This document shows positions 1-4,683 of a DNA stretch of 5,626 nt, piece by piece (the stretch's first letter is position 1; each line of letters starts with the position of its first letter). Position numbers and translations under genes: made by a program. Under the pieces are notes generated by a model. That model was not told the origin of the DNA, ran no database searches, and saw only the letters and a program-made list of their open reading frames with translations. The DNA comes from Rhodospirillales bacterium (GTDB lineage Bacteria > Pseudomonadota > Alphaproteobacteria > SMXQ01): contig JAHEKA010000180.1 in the NCBI GenBank assembly GCA_024638585.1, forward strand, positions 1-5,626, in the 5' to 3' direction.

Positions 1-776
1 TCCGGCGAGATGGGCTCGAACTGCCGCCCCAGCGCCGCGTCGATGCGCTCCAGCAGGAGGGGGGGGAAGCGGCGGGCGAGCATGGCCCGCTCGGGGCCTT
101 GGATCAGGGGGATGAGGTCGCCGATGCGGCGCAGGCCAAGGGCGTCGAGCCCTTCGCACAGGTTCGCATCCAGCCGCAGGGCGGCCACCGGCAGGGGGGA
201 CAGCGACTCGGTCTCGGCCCCCGGCGGGGCGATGGCGTGATCCTGTCCACCGAACCGGGCCAACCCATGGGCCGCCCCCGGCGTGCCGGCAAGCCCGGTG
301 CGGGCGCTGAAGCCGGCACGGGCGAAGGCCCGGGTGATGGTCTCGGCGAGCGCTGCTTCCCCGCCCACCAGATGGGCGCAACCGGTGACCTCGAGCCACA
401 GGCCGGCTTCGCTCAAGTTTTCGGGATCGGCGGGGACGGCCGCGGTCCACGGGGAAAAGCGCCGGCACCAGGCGGCGAGACGGGCGAGCGCGCGGGCGTC
501 GGCGGCCCCATCGGCGGATTTGGTGGTGAGCGCCGGGCACAGCGCGCGGGCGTCGGCGAGGCTCTGGCCCACCCGTACGCCCGCCGCTTCGGCCGCCAGG
601 TTGGTGGCGATGACGGCGAGCCGGTTGCCGGCGGCAATCCACACCGCGAAGGGGGGCTCGTCCTCAGCCGGCCGCGCGCCGGGGTCCCGTGTCTCCTTCA
701 GGCACCGCTCCGCCGGAAAGCGGGGCAGCCAGAGACAGAGTACCCGGCGGGGCGAGGTTGCCGTTTTCCCATCCAT
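1..776 (-). CDS. imuB: ImuB, Y-family polymerase-like subunit of the SOS mutasome (partial, 3' end outside the window)
   Basis: Reading the minus strand from the ATG at 776 gives 258 codons with no stop up to the left edge, so this is the N-terminal half of a protein usually about 500 residues long. ImuB is a catalytically inactive Y-family relative that links ImuA and the polymerase ImuC/DnaE2 to the sliding clamp during translesion synthesis. Visible family hallmarks are RRVLCLWLPRFPAER (residues 10-24), where active Y polymerases have an Asp-containing motif that is absent here; GQSLADARALCPAL (70-83); RRFSPWTA (105-112); GLWLEVTGCAHLVGGE (125-140); GTPGAAHGLAR (164-174); and the thumb helix-hairpin-helix-like stretch LGLRRIGDL (213-221), followed by ARRFPPLLLERIDAALGR (234-251). 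The start overlaps the end of imuA by 113 bp, which suggests translational coupling. The beta-clamp motif expected near the C-terminus is off the window. The family assignment is secure; loss of catalysis is inferred from the missing acidic residues. Confidence 0.93.
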   Translation of the reverse strand, partial: MDGKTATSPRRVLCLWLPRFPAERCLKETRDPGARPAEDEPPFAVWIAAGNRLAVIATNLAAEAAGVRVGQSLADARALCPALTTKSADGAADARALARLAAWCRRFSPWTAAVPADPENLSEAGLWLEVTGCAHLVGGEAALAETITRAFARAGFSARTGLAGTPGAAHGLARFGGQDHAIAPPGAETESLSPLPVAALRLDANLCEGLDALGLRRIGDLIPLIQGPERAMLARRFPPLLLERIDAALGRQFEPISP

Positions 777-1575
777 GATCCTCGGAGCCGTCTTCGCATG
801 TCTTGACCGTGTTTTCGGGGGCCGTGTTTTCGGGGGCCGTGGTCTCGGGCCGCCCCGGTTGCCACACCACCTGCCAACTCCGGGGGAGGGCGCCGCCGCC
901 GCGCAGGAAATCGACGCGCCAGCCGAAGCCGTCTTCGCCGCCGCTGCCGGGGGGCAGGCCGCGTATCCGCCAGCGGGTGGCCGCCACCGCCGGGGATGTT
1001 GTGTCCTGTTGTCCGGCCGGGGCTGAGCGCAGCACCATGGCGGTGACGCCGCCAAGGCGGGCGGCCAGGGCCAGGCGGCGCCCGGCCCGGGTGTCGAGCG
1101 CCCCAACCTCGCCCAGTATGGCCGCGAGCGCCGGCGCGCCGAGCCCTTCCTCCATGGCCCACAGCACGTCCCGGTCGGACGCGCAGCGGGCGACGATGAG
1201 ATGGGCGGGATCGAGGCCGAAACCGGCCAGCCCCGGCCCATAGGGCGGCAGGTCCTGGCCGCACCAAAGCCAGGGGCGGCGCGTGGCGGCCCGGGTCAGC
1301 CGGGCGATCAGCGCGAGGGCGAAACCGGTCGCCCCCATGCCGTCGTCGCCGGCGACGATTTCGTGCACGGCACCGGTGGCGAGGCCACCGCCCGGGAGAT
1401 GCCCATCGATGGCGGCGATCCCGAAGGGAACCGGCCCCGGGGCGGGGGTGCCGGATTCCGCGGTGGTCTCTGCCGTCTCGATGCGGGCGATCTCGGTCTT
1501 GAGCCGGGCGATGGCCTCGCGTCTCGCGCCCCCCGGCGGGGAGGGAGGGCGCATGGGTGCGGGGGCGTGCTTCAT
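664..1575 (-). CDS. imuA: ImuA, RecA/SulA-like protein of the SOS mutasome
   Basis: A 303-residue protein that belongs to the damage-inducible imuA-imuB-imuC (dnaE2) translesion synthesis cassette; in known systems ImuA interacts with ImuB and with RecA to support mutagenic bypass. Family features seen: VPFGIAAIDGHLPGGGL (residues 49-65) followed by GAVHEI (68-73), GATGFALALIARL (81-93), WLWCGQDL (102-109), LDPAHLIVARCASDRDVLWAMEEGL (121-145, read in pieces) and RWRIRGLP (201-208). No Walker A lysine is seen at the RecA-like nucleotide loop, as is usual for ImuA. The ATG at 1575 is preferred because GGAAG lies 7 nt upstream; an in-frame TTG at 1608 would add 11 residues (314 in total). The C-terminal region has a doubled APENT segment (residues 247-256) from a 15-bp tandem repeat, and its last 37 codons overlap imuB. 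Expression is probably LexA-repressed from the promoter near 1709-1737. Confidence 0.92.
   Translation of the reverse strand: MKHAPAPMRPPSPPGGARREAIARLKTEIARIETAETTAESGTPAPGPVPFGIAAIDGHLPGGGLATGAVHEIVAGDDGMGATGFALALIARLTRAATRRPWLWCGQDLPPYGPGLAGFGLDPAHLIVARCASDRDVLWAMEEGLGAPALAAILGEVGALDTRAGRRLALAARLGGVTAMVLRSAPAGQQDTTSPAVAATRWRIRGLPPGSGGEDGFGWRVDFLRGGGALPRSWQVVWQPGRPETTAPENTAPENTVKTCEDGSEDHGWENGNLAPPGTLSLAAPLSGGAVPEGDTGPRRAAG
807..851. repeat. 15-bp tandem repeat inside imuA
   Basis: Plus-strand unit CCGTGTTTTCGGGGG occurs twice without a mismatch at 807-821 and 822-836, and a third, degraded copy (CCGTGGTCTCGGGCC) follows at 837-851. As the unit is a multiple of three, copy changes keep the imuA frame; on the coding strand the perfect copies give the doubled APENT peptide. 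It sits in the linker between the ImuA core and its C-terminal segment, just before the imuB overlap, where length changes are likely tolerated. Typical of replication slippage. Confidence 0.85.
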
Positions 1576-1697
1576 GGCGGCGCTTCCGTGGCGCGGTCCC
1601 GGGGACAAACAGGGCGCGATCCGCCACGTCCCGTGACGGTTCCGCGCCCCGATGCCGGAGGGTCCGGCGCCATACTTCCTTCTGGAACCCGATTAAT

Positions 1698-1723
1698 GTT
1701 CTTGATTTGTTCTATATGGGAAC
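1698..1723. promoter_or_regulatory. LexA/SOS operator (GTTC-N7-GTTC) with a third phased half-site
   Basis: GTTC-TTGATTT-GTTC at 1698-1712 matches the alphaproteobacterial LexA box exactly. A further half-site in the opposite orientation, GAAC at 1720-1723, lies another 11 bp on, so GTTC, GTTC and GAAC begin at 1698, 1709 and 1720. The box overlaps the predicted -10 of the imuA promoter, an effective place for repression. imuA-imuB-dnaE2 cassettes are known SOS targets in Caulobacter and relatives, so match and context agree. Whether LexA also affects the divergent gene at 1866 cannot be judged. Confidence 0.85.
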
Positions 1724-1737
1724 GGCCCCCGAGTCAA
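1709..1737 (-). promoter_or_regulatory. Predicted sigma70-type promoter of imuAB
   Basis: On the minus strand TTGACT (1737-1732) fits the -35 consensus in five of six bases. At 17 bp spacing lies TAGAAC (1714-1709), and at 15 bp spacing TATAGA (1716-1711); either may serve as the -10. The putative -10 overlaps the LexA box. Transcription would begin near 1700, leaving a leader of about 125 nt before the imuA ATG at 1575. Prediction from sequence only. Confidence 0.6.
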
Positions 1738-1854
1738 GACCGGGATAGGGGGCCGGGACCCTGCGGAACGCGCGCCGGAGTAGGGAAATCTTTACCATGC
1801 CTTCCTAGGGTGCCCGCTGACGCGGCCGGCCCCCTGCCCGCTGAGCCGCCGTCT

Positions 1855-1860
1855 AGGAGG
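1855..1860 (+). promoter_or_regulatory. Shine-Dalgarno of the membrane-anchored protein gene
   Basis: A perfect AGGAGG lies 5 nt before the ATG at 1866. It fixes that start and argues for efficient translation. Confidence 0.85.
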
Positions 1861-1865
1861 GAGCG

Positions 1866-3329
1866 ATGCTGAACAAGTTTGCCGCCGGAATGGTGATCGT
1901 CCTTGCCGCGGTTCTCACCGTCCTTGCCGGATGGGGGTTGATCTATCTGCCCGATCGGATGGCGGAGGAAGCCCGGCGCACCATCGCCAACCTGCAAGAG
2001 GTGCTGGCCCGGGATGCGCCGTCCCTGACGCTGGCCCATGGCGACATCTCGGCAAATCCGTTCACCGCCCGCGTTACCGTCGCCGACGTGTCCCTTGCCC
2101 GGGCCGGCGGCGAGGCCTTGCGGGCCAAGGCGCTCGGTTTCTCCATCGATCCTTTTTCACGCAAGCTCAGCGCCATCGACGCGACGCTCCTGCGCCTCGA
2201 CCGGCCCCAGGCCCAGCTCAGGATCGACCAGATGAATTTCGAAGGGGTGTCGCCGGAGACGCTCAGCCTGCTCGACCGCGCGGCGCGCGGCGAGGCCAGT
2301 ACCGAGGACGTCATCCGGGATCTCAGGATCCCGCGCCTCATCTTCAGCGGCATCAACGTGACCGCGCCCAGGGACGGCGAGGCGAATCTGCGGCGTATCG
2401 CTGTGGAGGAGATCGAAAAAGGACGGATCGGCCGTTTTTACCTGGAAGGGTTCAACCTCTATAAGCGCGGCGGGCGCAATCCCGGCGAATTTGCCCTCGA
2501 CCGCATGGCCTTCGGCGGCCTCGATCTGAGTGAGTTTCTGCCTGCGGTGATGCAAGCGAATTTCTGGCCGCAACTGACCAAGCCGGTGATCAAAAGTTTC
2601 TCCTTCGAGGGGTTCCGGGTGATGACCGATGAAGGCAATTTTTCGATGCGCCGGGGGGCCCTGGAAGCCGCCTACGCCAAGAATGACGCAGGCCGCCCCT
2701 ATGCCCGCAATGCCCACTTTGTGATCGACGATCTCGTCATCAAGCCGGTGCGCGGCAACCCCCAATTCAGGGACTTTCTCGAAAAGACCGGGATGAGCCA
2801 GCTCAAGGCCAGCGTGAAAGTGGTGACCGCGAGCGACCATCATGCGCGGACCATGGCGATGGAGGAGATGTCTTTCCGCATGCCGGACCTGGCCGATTTC
2901 AACTTCGCCATCACTCTCGGGAAAATGCCGAAGTTGATGTACGAGCTGACGGCGCGGCCAGAAGACACCTTTGCCTTCATGGCTGCCATGGGGGATGCCA
3001 CCATCAACAGCGGTTCGTTTTCGATCACCAACACCAACCTGGTCCAGGTGGCCCTGGCCCAGGCGAGCGAGCGCCAGGGGATCGATGCCAAGGCGGTGAT
3101 CTCCGCCTTCATCGCCCAGGCGCGCACCCAGGCAGACCGGCAGGGCCAGCGCTTCTACCACGCCATGATCGACGAGGTTGAAAAGTTCCTGCGCGATCCG
3201 AAGTCGCTTGTGGTCTCGGTGAAACCGGCGGCGCCGGTTCCCGCCCAGGTCTTCATGGGGGGCAACCGCGTCCAGGATCCCGCCTGGCTGATTCGCACGC
3301 TCGGCCTGAAGGTCGAAGCCAACCGGTAA
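1866..3329 (+). CDS. Uncharacterised membrane-anchored protein, AsmA/DUF945-like
   Basis: A 487-residue protein whose function I do not recognise. Residues about 5-28 form one hydrophobic segment (FAAGMVIVLAAVLTVLAGWG and onward) after a short positive N-terminus, so it is probably anchored in the inner membrane with the rest in the periplasm. The body reads as alternating beta-strands: ISANPFTARVTVADVSLAR (residues about 61-79), then LGFSIDPFSRKLSAIDATLL, resembling the repeated strand pattern of AsmA-like and DUF945 (YdgA-like) envelope proteins. A more helical part (AVISAFIAQARTQADRQGQR, then a segment ending in FLRDPKSL) precedes SVKPAAPVPAQVF near the C-terminus. There is no cysteine in the whole protein. 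It begins with a strong ribosome site and stands alone: imuA diverges from it and the next gene lies 166 bp downstream with its own leader. The coding call is secure; the family resemblance is from memory and only moderate, and a role in envelope or lipid homeostasis would be speculative. Confidence 0.88.
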   Translation: MLNKFAAGMVIVLAAVLTVLAGWGLIYLPDRMAEEARRTIANLQEVLARDAPSLTLAHGDISANPFTARVTVADVSLARAGGEALRAKALGFSIDPFSRKLSAIDATLLRLDRPQAQLRIDQMNFEGVSPETLSLLDRAARGEASTEDVIRDLRIPRLIFSGINVTAPRDGEANLRRIAVEEIEKGRIGRFYLEGFNLYKRGGRNPGEFALDRMAFGGLDLSEFLPAVMQANFWPQLTKPVIKSFSFEGFRVMTDEGNFSMRRGALEAAYAKNDAGRPYARNAHFVIDDLVIKPVRGNPQFRDFLEKTGMSQLKASVKVVTASDHHARTMAMEEMSFRMPDLADFNFAITLGKMPKLMYELTARPEDTFAFMAAMGDATINSGSFSITNTNLVQVALAQASERQGIDAKAVISAFIAQARTQADRQGQRFYHAMIDEVEKFLRDPKSLVVSVKPAAPVPAQVFMGGNRVQDPAWLIRTLGLKVEANR

Positions 3330-3334
3330 CCGGT
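3321..3334. repeat. 7-bp tandem repeat across the stop codon of the 1866 gene
   Basis: AACCGGT occurs twice in direct succession, at 3321-3327 and 3328-3334, and covers the TAA stop. As ACCGGT is self-complementary, the pair also forms an inverted repeat. No T-run follows, so it is not a clear terminator. Possibly chance. Confidence 0.4.
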
Positions 3335-3336
3335 CC

Positions 3337-3366
3337 TCGACAAGACCCCAATGGTCCCACCATAAT
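3337..3366 (+). promoter_or_regulatory. Possible promoter of the binding-protein gene
   Basis: TCGACA (3337-3342) and CATAAT (3361-3366) each match the sigma70 hexamers in five of six bases and are 18 bp apart. Transcription would start near 3373, with a leader of roughly 120 nt before the ATG at 3496. The match is decent for such GC-rich DNA but unsupported by other evidence. Confidence 0.35.
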
Positions 3367-3407
3367 TCCCGGTCACCGCCCGCCGGCGCCGAGCCGGCCG
3401 GTCGTGT

Positions 3408-3445
3408 GCGGCGAGGGGACGACAACATAAGAATTGCCTCGCCGC
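3408..3445. repeat. 9-bp inverted repeat in the leader of the binding-protein gene
   Basis: GCGGCGAGG at 3408-3416 is the exact reverse complement of CCTCGCCGC at 3437-3445, with a 20-nt AT-richer spacer between them. It could act as an operator for an unknown regulator or as an RNA hairpin in the leader. No T-run follows, so it is not a standard terminator for the upstream gene. Confidence 0.5.
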
Positions 3446-3481
3446 GGGCCGGCGCAATGGCCCGGTCCTCACTCTCACGCT

Positions 3482-3488
3482 GAGGAGG
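3482..3488 (+). promoter_or_regulatory. Shine-Dalgarno of the binding-protein gene
   Basis: GAGGAGG lies 7 nt before the ATG at 3496 and decides that start; the signal peptide begins directly after it. Confidence 0.85.
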
Positions 3489-3495
3489 CAACACC

Positions 3496-4590
3496 ATGGG
3501 ACCCACCTTTCGATACCTGCTTGCCGGCGTCATCCCGCTTTGCGTCGTTTCTTTGGCGGCGGGAGCGGTGCCCGCCGCGGAATTCTACAAGGGCAAGACA
3601 TTGACCCTGTGGATCGGCGGCGGAGTGTCGGGCAGCACCAATCTGATCGGCCGGACCTTCGTCAAGCACGCGGCCCGGCATCTGCCGGGTAAGCCGGATT
3701 TCGCCGCGCGCAACCTTCCGGGTGCGGGTGGCATCGGCGCGGTCCGGACGCTTTACGGCCGCGCTGCGAAGGACGGCACCCATATCGGAACCTGGGCGCT
3801 TGGCCCGGTCACCGACCCGCTTCTGAACCCCAAGAAGAAATGGGGCTACGACATGCTGAAGTTCAACTGGCTCGGCAATATGGCGTCTCAGGTCCAGGTC
3901 TGCCTTGCTTGGAAGGGGGCGGGTTTCGCGACCATCCAGGACGTGTTCGACAAGCCGATGAAAATCTCCTCCACCGGCGCCCGCTCCAACGGCACCAAGG
4001 TGCCGCTGGCCCTGAACGAGGCGATCGGCACGCGGTTCCGCCCGGTCTTGGGTTACCGCGGGCCCGGCGGAGCCAACCTCGCGGTCGAACGCAAGGAAGT
4101 GGTGGGCCGTTGTGCCAGTTACGAAACCTTCCGCGCGACCAAGGCCGATTGGGTCGCGGGCGGCAAGGTGAACTACGTGGTTCAGGTCGGCGACGCAAAG
4201 CATCCCGACATCCCCAACGTCGCGTTCGCCCGCGACCACGCCAAGACGGCGAAAGATAAGGCGCTGGTCGATTTCGTCGCGGGGCCGCTGGCGATTTCCA
4301 ATCCCTTCGCGCTGCCGCCGGGGGTGCCCGACGCCCGTCTCAGGGAGTGGCGCGCGGCCTGGGCGGCGACCATGAAGGATCCCGCCTTCCTTGCGGAAAT
4401 GAAGCGCTACAAGTTCACCCCGAAACCCAATGACGGGGCCAAGGTGCTGTCGATCCTCAAGGTGCTTTATGCGACGCCGGCCGACGTCGTGAACCGGGCG
4501 GCCAAGGCGTTCAAGACCCGCACAGCGCGCTGCAATCCGAAGGTTTCCAAGAAGTGCCGGGGCAAGCGGAAGCGCAAGAAGAAGGGTTAG
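3496..4590 (+). CDS. Periplasmic substrate-binding protein, TctC/Bug superfamily, with basic C-terminal tail
   Basis: A 364-residue precursor. Residues 1-27 form a Sec signal peptide (hydrophobic core YLLAGVIPLCVVSLAAGA, likely cut after VPA); C16 is not in a lipobox. The mature protein opens with EFYKGKTLTLWIGGGVSGST and continues with LPGKPDFAARNLPGAGGIGA, a variant of the NRPGAGG signature of extracytoplasmic receptors of tripartite tricarboxylate transporters. Later landmarks are WLGNM, STGARSNGTKVPLALNEAIG, LGYRGPGGANLAVERKEV and PFALPPGVP. Such proteins bind carboxylated small molecules in the periplasm and hand them to TctA/TctB-type permeases. The usual length is about 320-330 residues; the extra is mostly a C-terminal tail, CNPKVSKKCRGKRKRKKKG, with two cysteines and a dense Lys/Arg run, odd for this family. 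No permease genes are in view, so it may be an orphan receptor serving a distant permease or a sensor. The ligand cannot be read from sequence; the neighbouring ACMSD-like enzyme hints at an aromatic or muconate-type carboxylate. Confidence 0.87.
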   Translation: MGPTFRYLLAGVIPLCVVSLAAGAVPAAEFYKGKTLTLWIGGGVSGSTNLIGRTFVKHAARHLPGKPDFAARNLPGAGGIGAVRTLYGRAAKDGTHIGTWALGPVTDPLLNPKKKWGYDMLKFNWLGNMASQVQVCLAWKGAGFATIQDVFDKPMKISSTGARSNGTKVPLALNEAIGTRFRPVLGYRGPGGANLAVERKEVVGRCASYETFRATKADWVAGGKVNYVVQVGDAKHPDIPNVAFARDHAKTAKDKALVDFVAGPLAISNPFALPPGVPDARLREWRAAWAATMKDPAFLAEMKRYKFTPKPNDGAKVLSILKVLYATPADVVNRAAKAFKTRTARCNPKVSKKCRGKRKRKKKG

Positions 4591-4632
4591 ACGCCGCGCC
4601 CCGTTGGCGGCATAGTGAAGATGTAATGCGAA

Positions 4633-4650
4633 CCTCCGGTCGTCCGGGGG
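4633..4650. other. Small hairpin between the binding-protein and amidohydrolase genes
   Basis: CCTCCGG (4633-4639), loop TCGT, then CCGGGGG (4644-4650) make a 7-bp stem with one G-U pair. There is no T-run, so full termination is unlikely; it might limit read-through or protect one part of the transcript. Confidence 0.4.
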
Positions 4651-4656
4651 AGAGAA

Positions 4657-4680
4657 GAACTCGGCAAGGGAGGAACTCGG
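4657..4680. repeat. 8-bp direct repeat flanking the ribosome site of the amidohydrolase gene
   Basis: GAACTCGG occurs at 4657-4664 and 4673-4680, 16 bp apart, on both sides of the Shine-Dalgarno core. Possibly chance or a small local duplication. Confidence 0.35.
4667..4674 (+). promoter_or_regulatory. Shine-Dalgarno of the amidohydrolase gene
   Basis: AGGGAGGA lies 9 nt before the ATG at 4684 and supports that start; the conserved metal-binding DIHAH motif follows within ten residues. Confidence 0.8.
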
Positions 4681-4683
4681 ACC

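Larger units (their letters stand above)
1576..1865. other. Divergent intergenic region between imuA and the 1866 gene
   Basis: About 290 bp with no convincing gene. Its centre is the SOS operator and imuA promoter. In the imuA leader a short perfect stem, GCCGGA-GGG-TCCGGC, spans 1654-1668; it has no T-run and is not a clear terminator. The right end carries the Shine-Dalgarno sequence of the next gene. An AT-richer patch near 1788-1800 could belong to a rightward promoter, but I could not find a convincing -35/-10 pair for the plus strand. Confidence 0.6.

Noticed and set aside
99..1026. Plus-strand frames of 235 and 247 codons across imuB and imuA
   Set aside because: Antisense shadows with Gly/Ala/Arg bias and no recognisable domain; both minus-strand genes are confirmed by family motifs.
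1576..1608. In-frame TTG at 1608 as the imuA start
   Set aside because: The ATG at 1575 is a stronger start codon and has GGAAG 7 nt upstream; the extra 11 residues have no family support. Not fully excluded.
698..1627. 309-codon minus-strand frame overlapping imuA
   Set aside because: Arg/Pro/His-rich out-of-frame reading of imuA; the imuA frame carries the family motifs.
3381..3402. GC-rich stem GCCGGC-GCCGA-GCCGGC as a rho-independent terminator
   Set aside because: The arms are self-complementary and no T-run follows; the match is likely a by-product of GC-rich composition.
2157..3533. 458-codon open frame on the minus strand opposite the membrane-anchored protein gene
   Set aside because: Composition is an Arg/His/Gly-rich shadow of the plus-strand gene, with no family motifs; the plus strand has the signal anchor and a perfect ribosome site.
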